Part shown: positions 25,234 through 33,657 of the stretch, piece after piece | Layout: every line of letters begins with the position of its first letter | How positions within the stretch are numbered: position 1 is the stretch's first letter | Assembly (NCBI RefSeq): GCF_023702715.1 | Contig: NZ_CP098480.1 | Span: 248,001 to 312,000, forward strand | Origin: Acinetobacter sp. C32I | GTDB taxonomy: Bacteria; Pseudomonadota; Gammaproteobacteria; Pseudomonadales; Moraxellaceae | Reading direction: 5' to 3' | Length of the DNA stretch: 64,000 bases | Translations under genes and position numbers: made by a program | The notes under the pieces: model-generated | The model's input: the letters and a program-made list of their open reading frames with translations, nothing else | Databases searched by the model: none | Told to the model about the DNA's origin: nothing

Positions 25234-25809
25234 ATGGCTGATGTATTGGGTGGTGATAGGTTTGAAAGGTATCTGGATGAATTAGCCAAGAGACTAGAAC
25301 AAGATGCAACCCTAAGAGTTGGCTTTTTAGAGACAGAAACATATCCAGAGGATGGCTTGCCAGTGGCTCAAGTTGCCTTTTGGAATGAATACGGACCAAC
25401 AATAAATGTGCCTGAAAGTAAAACAACGATTTACCGTTCTATACGCAAAGACGGTACCTTTAATAAAAATGGCAAGTTTGTTAGAAAAAGCCAATCAAAT
25501 TTTGCAACAGAGCACACAGTACCAGCTCATCAAGTCGTTATCCCGCCAAGGCCATTTTTCAGAAGCATGATCGAAAAAAATAAATCAGGCTGGTCATTAG
25601 CTTTCGGAAACCTGATGAAAATACACAATGGTGATGTTCCTAAGGTATTTGCCTTAATGGGTGAGGGTATCAAGGACCAATTAACTCAATCAATTGTGGA
25701 GTTCTCAGACCCACCTAATGCGCCGTCCACGGTGCGTAAGAAAGGCTTTAATAAACCCTTGGTGGAAACAGGAACAATGCAACGAGCTACAGGGTGGGAT
25801 ATTGAATGA
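25234..25809 (+). CDS. Neck/tail completion protein (virion morphogenesis)
   Basis: The protein has 191 residues. LRVGFLETETYPEDG, then VAQVAFWNEYG, and IPPRPFFRSMIEKNK are the landmarks of HK97-gp10-like/Mu gpG-like morphogenesis proteins. It likely closes the neck. It starts one base after the connector stop and overlaps the next gene by 4 bp. Confidence 0.78.
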   Translation: MADVLGGDRFERYLDELAKRLEQDATLRVGFLETETYPEDGLPVAQVAFWNEYGPTINVPESKTTIYRSIRKDGTFNKNGKFVRKSQSNFATEHTVPAHQVVIPPRPFFRSMIEKNKSGWSLAFGNLMKIHNGDVPKVFALMGEGIKDQLTQSIVEFSDPPNAPSTVRKKGFNKPLVETGTMQRATGWDIE

Positions 25810-26198
25810 ATTTACATGGTTTAGTGCGTGGTGCAATCAATGCAGTCAATCCAGATATTCCAGCATGCTTGCATAAGGCTACAGGCGAATATGAGACAAA
25901 TGACGCAGGTATCCGCACCCCTAAGTACAGAATCTCGAAAGGGAAAATACAAGTTCAGGGTGTGAATGGTCGTGACCTTGAGCGCCTAAACAATTTGAAC
26001 ATGCAGGGTATATTCCGCACTGTTTATCTTTATGGCGAGTTAAGCGGTATTGTTAGATCCAATCAGAAAGGCGGTGATTTAATTGAGTTCGCCGATGTTG
26101 GTTGCTGTGAGCAAAAGAAATGGCTTGTTGTTCAGGTTGCTGAAGTGTGGCCAGATTGGTGTAAGGTGATTGTATGTCAACAAACCAACCAGACTTAA
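25806..26198 (+). CDS. Hypothetical neck protein
   Basis: The protein has 130 residues. GKIQVQGVNGRDLERLNNLNMQG, then FRTVYLYGELSG, show a small beta-sandwich, common for head-tail joining proteins near this position in myophages. It overlaps the genes on both sides. The assignment is positional. Confidence 0.65.
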   Translation: MNLHGLVRGAINAVNPDIPACLHKATGEYETNDAGIRTPKYRISKGKIQVQGVNGRDLERLNNLNMQGIFRTVYLYGELSGIVRSNQKGGDLIEFADVGCCEQKKWLVVQVAEVWPDWCKVIVCQQTNQT

Positions 26199-26632
26199 CA
26201 GAACAAGATTTATATACGGCGATTCGCCGTTTTATTTTGTCTGTAATTCCTGAATCAGAGGACGTAATTCAAGGATTACAGAATCAGATTGCTATGCCTG
26301 ATAAGGCGTTTATAGCAATGACGACATTGTTTAATGATCGAATAGCAACCAATCACTTTGATTACGATGTGGGCAAAAAGGATATTGTCCAGCCTCAAAA
26401 ATGGACAGTCCAGATTGATTGCTACGGCGAACCATCAAATGCATGGGCAACCTTGCTGACCACATTGTTTCGTGATGAATATTCCACCAGTCAATTTCCT
26501 GAAAATATCAAGCCGCTTTATGCGGACGATCCAAAACATTTGCCTATAGTCAATTCTGAGCAGCAGTACGAAAAGCGCTGGATGATTACGGCGTGTTTTC
26601 AGGTAAATCCGAAAATGAGTGTTAGTTTATGA
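26174..26632 (+). CDS. Neck terminator protein (gp12-like)
   Basis: The protein has 152 residues. LTEQDLYTAIRRFILSVIP, then MTTLFNDRIATNH, QPQKWTVQIDCYG and WATLLTTLFRDEY match the neck/tail terminator family (LIC_12616 type). It caps the tail tube and joins it to the neck. A perfect palindrome ACGGCG-ATT-CGCCGT (26216-26230) lies in its 5' part. Confidence 0.8.
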   Translation: MSTNQPDLTEQDLYTAIRRFILSVIPESEDVIQGLQNQIAMPDKAFIAMTTLFNDRIATNHFDYDVGKKDIVQPQKWTVQIDCYGEPSNAWATLLTTLFRDEYSTSQFPENIKPLYADDPKHLPIVNSEQQYEKRWMITACFQVNPKMSVSL

Positions 26633-27546
26633 AAGTAATTGGTGCTAAGTCCTTGGTACAAATAATGCCAAGTGTTGTGGTGGCAAAGCAAAGAGTCACA
26701 CCAGGTGTTTATGAATATGACAGCACTCAACCGCCGCTGATCAGCTGTGATGGTGCTACTCCAAGCGCAAGATTTTCATCAACTGGTAATAATATTAATA
26801 ATTCAGGTTATAACTTGGTCATTAATGATGTTTTTTACAGAGATTTTAATTGGGATAGCCTAGGAGAAACATCATATCTGGAACATGTGATAAATACGGT
26901 TGTTCCGCCTAACACACTAGAAATTGAAGCTTGGATATATGATGGTGCTACATGGCCAACCGATTGGACAATTAAGAATATTTCTAATGAAAATCTTAGA
27001 ATACTTATTGCCCCTTGGACAAGTGCATGTGATTTTGAAATTCATCCAGAAAATGAAAATCCAACAATATTAAGTCCAAATGAAGGTCAGTTTCAGTTCT
27101 GCCTATCCCCAATGTCAAATCAGATCAGTTGTGATGGTGCAACGAATCAGCTAGTTATTTCAGCATCTTATAGTGTTGACCCATTTCCTGATGAACGTTG
27201 GAAAATGGAGATTACTGATGCTGTTACAGGTGTTTTATTTACATCGTTGACCAATTTATCTGTTGTGGAACCTGACCATTTAAGTGTTTCATTAACCAAG
27301 AACAAAACCCCTGAATGTCCGTTTGAGTTCAGCCTCGAAAACGAAATTGATTACAACACTATTATTCAGAATGTATCAGGTAGTGATGTGAGAATGAAAT
27401 TAAAGTTTATTGAGCTAATAGATGATGGCGAGGACCTAACAATTGAGTTTTGGGTCAGAGATGGATCTACACCAGTAAATTGGATAACTAATGTCGAGGG
27501 TGAAGATTACGAACTAACAGCTTGCCTATCACCAACACCAGTTTAA
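26629..27546 (+). CDS. Virion-associated protein sharing the sheath N-terminus
   Basis: The protein has 305 residues and no recognised family. Its first 18 residues (MKVIGAKSLVQIMPSVVV) align with those of the sheath protein encoded next (MKTIPANQLVNVLPSVVG). The rest holds two related units: ISCDGAT recurs near residues 36 and 166, and IEAWIYDGAT/IEFWVRDGST recur near the end of each unit. It may be a tail decoration or receptor-binding subunit that assembles through the shared N-terminal arm. A terminator follows. Confidence 0.65.
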   Translation: MKVIGAKSLVQIMPSVVVAKQRVTPGVYEYDSTQPPLISCDGATPSARFSSTGNNINNSGYNLVINDVFYRDFNWDSLGETSYLEHVINTVVPPNTLEIEAWIYDGATWPTDWTIKNISNENLRILIAPWTSACDFEIHPENENPTILSPNEGQFQFCLSPMSNQISCDGATNQLVISASYSVDPFPDERWKMEITDAVTGVLFTSLTNLSVVEPDHLSVSLTKNKTPECPFEFSLENEIDYNTIIQNVSGSDVRMKLKFIELIDDGEDLTIEFWVRDGSTPVNWITNVEGEDYELTACLSPTPV

Positions 27547-27558
27547 AAAACTAAACTC

Positions 27559-27580
27559 AACCACCTACGGGTGGTTTTTT
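27559..27580 (+). terminator. Intrinsic terminator upstream of sheath gene
   Basis: AACCACC-TACG-GGTGGTT is followed by TTTT. It lies 24 bp before the sheath ATG. Confidence 0.8.
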
Positions 27581-27603
27581 ATTGCCTAAACAAAGAGGAA
27601 ACT

Positions 27604-29073
27604 ATGAAAACCATTCCTGCAAATCAGTTAGTGAATGTTCTGCCATCCGTTGTGGGAACTGGTGGTTCAGCGCTATCTCTCAATGGGGTTATTTTAACAA
27701 CCAATGAATCATTGCCCGCAAAGTCGGTAACGCCGTTTGCAACTCGCGACGATGTTAAAACCTACTTTGGCATTGAATCTGAGGAGTACGCAGCAGCGAC
27801 TATTTACTTCAAAGGCTTCGATGGTTCAAACATTAAACCCGGTAAAATTTACTTTGCCACTTACTTAGCCACAGATGTAGAAGCTTGGACCCGTGGTAAT
27901 AGCTTAAACTTCACATTGGTTCAATTAAAAGCACTGTCTGGAAGCTTGAGCATCGATATTGATGGGCAAACCAAAACAGCAGCAAATATCAACCTTTCAG
28001 CTGCGACTAGCTTTGCGAATGCTGCAACCATCATCGGCACGGCGATTAGCGCCAACGTTACCTATGATGAGTTTTACAAAGCCTTTGTGATTCGCTCAAC
28101 AAGTGAGTCGATTGCAGATTCAACTATTGATTTCGCAACTGGAACTCTAGCTAGCTCCTTGCTTTTAACACAAGATAAAGGTGCGATTCTGTCACAAGGT
28201 GCTGAAGCTGATACACCTGCAACCGCTATGGACAATGTGACTCAACAGACGCAGAATTGGGGAACATTCACAACCTTATTTGAGCCTGATTCAGATAATA
28301 AAGTTGCATTTGCTGAATGGACCAATAATCAGGAATTACGTTATGCCTATGTCATGTGGGATACAGACATTCAAGCGACTCAAGCTGATGGCCAATCAGT
28401 AGGGGCATATCTAACCACCTTAAATTATGATGGAACAATCCCTGTTTACGGTGAGCTAGATAAAGGTGCTTTTGTCTGTGGTACTGCAGCTAGTATCGAT
28501 TTCACTGAGTTTAATGGGCGCATTACCTTTGCCTATAAAGGACAAGCAGGCATTGCCCCAAATGTCACCGATACAACCACAGCCCAAAACCTGCTAGCCA
28601 ATGGTTACAACTTTTATGGCGCGTATGCAACGGCAACAGAACAATTCAACTTGTTCCAGAATGGGCAGATTACTGGTGTATGGCGTTGGGCGGATACCTA
28701 CATCAACCAAATCTACCTGAACAGTCAATTGCAACAAGCAATCTTGATCATGCTTAAAAGTATTAAGTCATTGCCATATAACAATGATGGTTATGGTTTG
28801 ATTCGAGCAGCCTGTTTAGATCCAATTAAGGAAGGCTTGAATTTCGGCTCTATCCGAACAGGCATTCCATTGTCCGAGGAACAGAAGTCTGAAATCAATA
28901 ACGCAGCAGGAAAGCGTGTAGATGACATTCTTACAAACGTTGGTTGGTACTTACAGATTTTACCAGCAACAGCTCAGGTCCGTGGCAACCGCACATCACC
29001 ACCAATGAAACTTTGGTACACAGACGGCGGAAGCATTCAAAAAATTGATCTTGCATCTATTGATGTGATGTAG
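27604..29073 (+). CDS. Tail sheath protein (DUF3383)
   Basis: The protein has 489 residues from ATG 27604, which follows AGAGGAAAC; an upstream in-frame start at 27571 would lie in the terminator. It is of DUF3383 type, with VLPSVVGTGG, then FATRDDVKTYFG and YAAATIYFKG, and the C-terminal RADxRxx-like RVDDILTNVGWYLQILPA. It forms the contractile sheath that drives the tube through the envelope. Its presence identifies the phage as a myovirus. Confidence 0.9.
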   Translation: MKTIPANQLVNVLPSVVGTGGSALSLNGVILTTNESLPAKSVTPFATRDDVKTYFGIESEEYAAATIYFKGFDGSNIKPGKIYFATYLATDVEAWTRGNSLNFTLVQLKALSGSLSIDIDGQTKTAANINLSAATSFANAATIIGTAISANVTYDEFYKAFVIRSTSESIADSTIDFATGTLASSLLLTQDKGAILSQGAEADTPATAMDNVTQQTQNWGTFTTLFEPDSDNKVAFAEWTNNQELRYAYVMWDTDIQATQADGQSVGAYLTTLNYDGTIPVYGELDKGAFVCGTAASIDFTEFNGRITFAYKGQAGIAPNVTDTTTAQNLLANGYNFYGAYATATEQFNLFQNGQITGVWRWADTYINQIYLNSQLQQAILIMLKSIKSLPYNNDGYGLIRAACLDPIKEGLNFGSIRTGIPLSEEQKSEINNAAGKRVDDILTNVGWYLQILPATAQVRGNRTSPPMKLWYTDGGSIQKIDLASIDVM

Positions 29074-29092
29074 GCAGGGGAGAATTATATAA

Positions 29093-29524
29093 ATGGCAAC
29101 TATTACAAGTGCGAATAGCACATTCAGCTTAACAGCTACAGAGGTTTTCCCTGCACCGCAAAACTTGCAAGGCTATGCAACTGATGACGCTTTCGCCGTT
29201 GACGCAATTGATCTGGCTGAGGCGATTATGGGTGTGGATGGTCGCCTAAGTGCTGGTTATACACCGAATCCAACAAAGATCAACGTGGCATTACAAGCTG
29301 ATAGTCCAAGCATCGCCGTGTTTGATGCTATCATTGCGGCTACAAAAGCAGCCCGTGAAGTGATCTTTTTAGACGCTGTTATTGGCTTACCTGCAACTGG
29401 TACCAACTATACATTTACTCGCGGTGTCATTACCAATGCAAACCAATTGCCAGATGCAAAGAAAACATTGCAACCTCAAAAGTATCAAATCACTTTTGAG
29501 TCAGTAACCAAGGCAATTGTATAA
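29093..29524 (+). CDS. Tail tube protein (DUF3277)
   Basis: The protein has 143 residues. SANSTFSLTATEVFPAPQNLQGYATDD, AIMGVDGRLSAGYTP and the C-terminal KTLQPQKYQITFESV fit DUF3277 tube proteins. It polymerises inside the sheath and is followed by a strong terminator. Confidence 0.87.
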   Translation: MATITSANSTFSLTATEVFPAPQNLQGYATDDAFAVDAIDLAEAIMGVDGRLSAGYTPNPTKINVALQADSPSIAVFDAIIAATKAAREVIFLDAVIGLPATGTNYTFTRGVITNANQLPDAKKTLQPQKYQITFESVTKAIV

Positions 29525-29548
29525 CCCCACACATCAAAAACATTCATT

Positions 29549-29579
29549 AAGCCTGTGACCATAAATCACAGGCTTTTTT
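29549..29579 (+). terminator. Intrinsic terminator after tube gene
   Basis: AAGCCTGTGA pairs with TCACAGGCTT around seven bases and is followed by TTTT. High-level tube expression followed by reduced chaperone expression would fit. Confidence 0.9.
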
Positions 29580-29595
29580 AATAGCAGAGGCAGAC

Positions 29596-30006
29596 ATGCG
29601 TAAGACCGGCACAGTACTTATTGACCAGGATAATCGTGATAAGGGCAAAAAGTTTTTAATCACAGAGATGTCAGCATATCAAGCTGAAGCTTGGGCAACC
29701 CGTGCACTACTTGCATTAACAAATGCAGGGGCAGAAATTCCAGATAACGTTGCTGAGATGGGCTTAGCAGGGATTGCTAACGTTGGCTTTAGTGCGTTGT
29801 CAAAGTTGCAATATGATGATGCAAAGCCGCTTTTAGATGAGCTTATGGATTGTGTGCAGATCATTATGCCTGCAATCACACGACCGCTTATCCACGGCGA
29901 TGATGGCGATATTGAAGAAATTTCAACATATATGAAGCTTAAAAAGGAAGCGTTCATGTTGCATGTAAATTTTTCCAAAGCCGAGAAAGCCCCGATTTCG
30001 GAGTAA
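29596..30006 (+). CDS. Tail assembly chaperone, short (G-like) form
   Basis: The protein has 136 residues and is helical, with the sequence MRKTGTVLIDQDNRDKGKKF and YQAEAWATRALLALTNAG. It lies between tube and tape measure, the usual chaperone position. The slippery heptamer A-AAT-TTT (29967-29973) lies near the 3' end, and the -1 frame continues openly to 30197. The unshifted product stops at 30006. Confidence 0.82.
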   Translation: MRKTGTVLIDQDNRDKGKKFLITEMSAYQAEAWATRALLALTNAGAEIPDNVAEMGLAGIANVGFSALSKLQYDDAKPLLDELMDCVQIIMPAITRPLIHGDDGDIEEISTYMKLKKEAFMLHVNFSKAEKAPISE

Positions 30007-30197
30007 GTATCGGCAGCAATATTGCCCTTCTTGAATATCTTAATGTACCCGCAATCATTGGCACGATCGTCTCTAGTCGGTTGGCAACCTTAGCGGAATT
30101 GCAGTCTGTTTATAGTGCTGAAGATGCCTATAACTTTTTAGAAATCATCAGTATTAACAATTACAATGAGGCGAAAATTAATGGCAACAGTGATTGA
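29596..30197 (+). CDS. Tail assembly chaperone, -1 frameshifted (GT-like) form
   Basis: A -1 slip on AAATTTT at 29967-29973 joins the first 126 codons to a 74-codon extension ending TGA at 30195-30197, giving about 200 residues. The extension (NIALLEYLNVPAII, RLATLAELQSVYSAEDAYNF) reads as folded helical protein with no stop and has no start of its own. Lambda G/GT and many other phages make both forms. The tape measure ATG (30181) lies inside its end, a normal overlap. Confidence 0.8.
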
Positions 30198-32316
30198 TGC
30201 TCTAGTAATGACCCTTGGGCTAGATGCCTCTGACTTCAATAAGAATAAGGACCTGGTTAAAAAGGGTGGTCGTGAACTTACTGAAGAAAGCCGAAAGCAA
30301 GCAAAGCAGATCGAGGACGGTTTCAAAAAAGTCATTTCTAGCGTAAATGAATTTAAGAAGGTGATGACTAGTGCTTTTGTCGCCGTGGCGGGCACTTCTG
30401 GACTCAAAGACCTAGTAACAGATGTAATTCTGGTTGAAGCAGCTTTGGGGCGCTTATCGTCTCATACAGGGCAAACAACACAGGAATTACATGCGCTTAG
30501 TAATATCGTCGAGCAGATTGGCGGTAAAGCTGACGAAACTGGGCAAAGCGCTAGCCGTTTGGCTCAGGAAATTACAGGGATATTCTATAAGGGTGAATCA
30601 GGTCCAATGACCGATTTCCTTTCTATGATGAATATCCAGTTTGCTGATGCTCAAGGCAAGGCGCGTGACTTGAGTGCCATCTATTTGGATCTAGCGTCGA
30701 AGTATGACAGCGGCAAATTTAGTAAAGAGCAGTTCTTTAGTCTTACTACAAATGCGGGTTTCGGTGCTGGTGAAGTTGATGCGATTATGAAAGGGCGTGT
30801 TGAGCTTCAAAAGATGATTGAAACTCAGCAAAAGAACTCTTTAATCACACAGAAACAAGCGGAAACGGCGCGTGAATTAATGCGCTCATTCACAGAGTTA
30901 AAGCAAAATGTAGCTTCAACATCCCGTGAGTTTGTAGATTTTGTGGCACCGTATCTGCATGAGTTTCTTGGTACCTTAAAAGAGGTGTTTGGGTGGCTTG
31001 AAGAAAACGAGGATTTCGTTGTGGGTGCTTTGGCCGCAATTGGTGGTGTAATAGCCTTAACGCTGGTCCCTGCACTTGCAGCCGCAGTGGCGCTGACTGC
31101 ACCGGTTGCGGCACTAGCGGCAGCTATTGGCCTGCTTTGGGATGATTACCAAGCATGGAAAAAAGGCAGTAATTCCTTCATCAATTGGGCAGTTTGGGAA
31201 AAAGAGATTAAGGACGCAACTGAAGCTTTGGATAAAATGTGGGAATCTTTAATGCGACTCACAGGTTCTACTGATAAAGTTTTTAGTTTCAAAAGTGTGC
31301 TTAAAAGCGCGTTCGGTGAAATTGGAGATATTCTTCACGGTGTTTTGAGAACAATCACTAATGTAGCGACTGCTTTAGAGTTTCTGTTTAACGGCGATTG
31401 GAAACGTGCAGCCCGTGTTCTGATTTCTACAGAAAGCAATGAGGCCATCAGAAATTTAACTGATGAACAGCTAAATCAGCCTGTCCCAAAACAAAATTTG
31501 GACGCTTCCATGGGTGGGTGGGGCCTAATTAAAAAAGGTTTAGCCAATAACCCAATGAACCCCGCAAATGTGCTTAGGTTTCTTCGTAGTCATCTAGTGG
31601 ATCGACCACCAGAACAACCAGCCCTTCCTTATGCGCCACAACAGCAATCGCAATTACCAAAAGGGGAAACTGAAAATAGAACTAAAATAGCAATTGATTA
31701 CTTTGTTAGTAAAGGGTGGACAAGGGAACAGGCGATTGGACTTGCAGCTAATTTACTAAGTGAAAGCGCCATGAAAACGAATGCTGTAGGTGATGGTGGA
31801 AAAGCCCATGGTCTTGCACAATGGCATCCTGCACGCCGTGCTGATTTAGAAAAGTATTTGGGCAAACCAATTTTAAGTGCTAGTTTTCAAGAACAACTTT
31901 CTGCTGTTCAATATGAACTAACAAAAGGTGGTGAAATTGCTGCAGGTAACCGATTGAGAAACGCACGATCGGCAAGTGATGCTGGATCAATAGTATCGCG
32001 ATATTACGAGCGTCCCAAATATGTTGAGGAGGAAGCAAGGAAGCGGGCTGATTTAGCCAACAGGATGGCAGGTGGAGGGTTTTCTCCGCGTGGAGCAGGT
32101 GCAAGGGGGCAACAAGACATTAAGCAAGCTGGACTAGGTGGTACTGCAAGTGTGAATAATCGCGCTAATGCTTTTAGCGCTGAAACCCATATTGGTCAGA
32201 TTCATATTCACACACAAGCTACTGATGCAAATATGATAGCCCAAGATATTTCCAGTACTATCACTGAAAAAAATCGGGCTTTTGAAGTTTATAGATTTGA
32301 TTCTGGTATGAGTTAA
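30181..32316 (+). CDS. Tape measure protein with tail lysozyme domain
   Basis: The protein has 711 residues from ATG 30181, which follows GAGG; an in-frame ATG at 30166 lacks such a site. The N-terminal 270 residues are helical coiled coil. A hydrophobic region lies near 280-320. Residues about 500-610 form a phage-tail lysozyme-like domain (SKGWTREQAIGLAANLLSES, with the Glu and KAHGLAQW), which cuts peptidoglycan on entry. At about 1.5 angstrom per residue the tail would be near 100 nm, a family rule and not measured here. Confidence 0.9.
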   Translation: MATVIDALVMTLGLDASDFNKNKDLVKKGGRELTEESRKQAKQIEDGFKKVISSVNEFKKVMTSAFVAVAGTSGLKDLVTDVILVEAALGRLSSHTGQTTQELHALSNIVEQIGGKADETGQSASRLAQEITGIFYKGESGPMTDFLSMMNIQFADAQGKARDLSAIYLDLASKYDSGKFSKEQFFSLTTNAGFGAGEVDAIMKGRVELQKMIETQQKNSLITQKQAETARELMRSFTELKQNVASTSREFVDFVAPYLHEFLGTLKEVFGWLEENEDFVVGALAAIGGVIALTLVPALAAAVALTAPVAALAAAIGLLWDDYQAWKKGSNSFINWAVWEKEIKDATEALDKMWESLMRLTGSTDKVFSFKSVLKSAFGEIGDILHGVLRTITNVATALEFLFNGDWKRAARVLISTESNEAIRNLTDEQLNQPVPKQNLDASMGGWGLIKKGLANNPMNPANVLRFLRSHLVDRPPEQPALPYAPQQQSQLPKGETENRTKIAIDYFVSKGWTREQAIGLAANLLSESAMKTNAVGDGGKAHGLAQWHPARRADLEKYLGKPILSASFQEQLSAVQYELTKGGEIAAGNRLRNARSASDAGSIVSRYYERPKYVEEEARKRADLANRMAGGGFSPRGAGARGQQDIKQAGLGGTASVNNRANAFSAETHIGQIHIHTQATDANMIAQDISSTITEKNRAFEVYRFDSGMS

Positions 32317-32594
32317 TTTTTATTGAGCTTACACGGGAGCCAGTATTTTTGATACTCATGGGCATCTTCAAAGTTTGCACCCCAGCACCAACCGTTCTTT
32401 TTAATCTTTTCTGCTAATTTTTCTTGCTCTTTACAAGCCGTCCATGTCTGCGGCTTATCCCCAGATCCACCGCGACATTGATCAGTGAGTATCTCTAACT
32501 TTTCGATGTCCTTTTGGATTTTCGCTGGTGGAAAATATTGAGCAAATACAGTGGTAGGTGCTAATAGGATAATTAACAGAAAAATTGGTTTCAT
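32313..32594 (-). CDS. Secreted cargo protein (small)
   Basis: The protein has 93 residues with a clear signal peptide (MKPIFLLIILLAPTTVFA, cut after AFA-type site). The mature part has four Cys (QCRG, TACKE, GWCWG, LPCK), probably two disulfides. It is transcribed against the late operon between tape measure and baseplate genes, overlapping the tape measure stop by 4 bp. It is probably expressed in the lysogen. The function is unknown. Confidence 0.72.
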   Translation of the reverse strand: MKPIFLLIILLAPTTVFAQYFPPAKIQKDIEKLEILTDQCRGGSGDKPQTWTACKEQEKLAEKIKKNGWCWGANFEDAHEYQKYWLPCKLNKN

Positions 32595-32639
32595 GACATT
32601 ATTCCATATGTTGTTGTAGGTAATAGTCCATTTATGATT

Positions 32640-33377
32640 CTAATCTTTAGAATAGTCATGGAGTGAATTTCTTTTAGTTCTTTCCTTGTCATATTTCTGA
32701 ATATCCACCAAGCATTGTTTCTTGAAATTATTCATAAAGGTGTTGAGTTTTGAAGCGTATTTTTTATCTGAAAAAATCAACTTTTTGATTTTCTTGTCTA
32801 AATCATAAATTTGATAAGGTGTGTAAGGAATACTATCATCACTTGACATGATTGTACGGTCCTCATCCATCAAGTCTAATGGCATTTTCCCGTAAAAAGC
32901 ATCTTGATAATCTGAAATGGTTCGATTTAAATGACCCACGATCATTCCACAGCGTTGTTTATATCCACCTGGGATGTTTGGGTCATCAAAACTTCCTACC
33001 TTATAGTTGGGCTTTTTACTATCTTCGTATTCTTTAACTACTGATTGAAGCAAATTACTTGTTTTTTTACACGCTTCCAATTTTTTTGCAGAAGTGAAGT
33101 TTTCCTTCTCTAATTCTTTGATTTTCTGTTGAACTAAATTTTGATCTGGTTTTATTTCATTTGGTGAGAAATTGCATCGTTCACTCTCCATCTGTTCTAT
33201 TGTTTTTAATAACAATTTCTGCTTGGGTTGATTATTAAAACCACAGGTTTGAAATACAGCACGCATGAACGAGAGGTTATCAATACTTTCCACTTTTGTG
33301 CAACCGTCCATATCTACATTTTCTGCATGACCATAGATACACTGGCCTAGAAGTAAAGCTAACAGTATTTTTCTCAT
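32640..33377 (-). CDS. Secreted cargo protein (large)
   Basis: The protein has 245 residues, with signal peptide MRKILLALLLGQCIYGHA. The mature part is Lys/Glu-rich, helical and contains several Cys (DGCTK, QTCGF, RCNFS, EACKK, QRCGM, KQCLVD). It precedes the small secreted gene in the same leftward unit. A periplasmic role such as blocking superinfecting phage is possible but unproven. It has no CGCCGT hexamer. Confidence 0.7.
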   Translation of the reverse strand: MRKILLALLLGQCIYGHAENVDMDGCTKVESIDNLSFMRAVFQTCGFNNQPKQKLLLKTIEQMESERCNFSPNEIKPDQNLVQQKIKELEKENFTSAKKLEACKKTSNLLQSVVKEYEDSKKPNYKVGSFDDPNIPGGYKQRCGMIVGHLNRTISDYQDAFYGKMPLDLMDEDRTIMSSDDSIPYTPYQIYDLDKKIKKLIFSDKKYASKLNTFMNNFKKQCLVDIQKYDKERTKRNSLHDYSKD

Positions 33378-33447
33378 ATTCTTCCCCCTTTTTAATAAAT
33401 CAATAATTTATTTAAAAAGAGTTAATCAAGCAAGGATTTTAATATTG

Positions 33448-33469
33448 AAAGCCCTGAGGGTTTTTTTTT
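33448..33469 (+). terminator. Terminator bordering the CRISPR-like array
   Basis: AAAGCCC-TGA-GGGTTTT (one G-T) is followed by a long T-run. The first array repeat begins within that T-run (33467). It would end late transcription before the array. Confidence 0.65.
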
Positions 33470-33614
33470 ACTCATCGCACAGATGATTTAGAGACTCAGA
33501 TTTGCTTGTGCAAGTAAAGCAACATCGTTATTCATCGCGCAGATGACTTAGAAATCGTTAAGCTGAGGATTGCTGATCCATAAGAAGTTATTCATCGCAT
33601 AGATGACTTATTCA
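33467..33614 (+). CRISPR. Type I-F-like mini-CRISPR array, 3 repeats and 2 spacers
   Basis: Repeats at 33467-33494, 33527-33554 and 33587-33614 are 28 nt, with 32-nt spacers at 33495-33526 and 33555-33586, so the period is exactly 60. Each repeat has the stem TCATC/GATGA at positions 6-10 and 16-20 with loops GCACA, GCGCA and GCATA. An 8-nt 3' handle follows: TTTAGAGA, CTTAGAAA and CTTATTCA. This is the architecture of type I-F repeats, processed by Cas6f after the stem. By eye repeat 2 matches the A. baumannii I-F repeat I remember (handle TTTAGAAA) at about 23 of 28 positions. The last repeat has a degenerate end, as terminal repeats often do. No cas gene or obvious leader is nearby. Confidence 0.87.
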
Positions 33615-33619
33615 AACCC

Positions 33620-33644
33620 AAACCCGCCAAGTGCGGGTTTTTTT
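33620..33644 (+). terminator. Terminator directly after the array
   Basis: AACCCGC pairs with GCGGGTT around CAAGT and is followed by TTTTTT. It would define the 3' end of an array transcript six bases after the last repeat. Confidence 0.9.
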
Positions 33645-33657
33645 ATTGGAGCAAACA

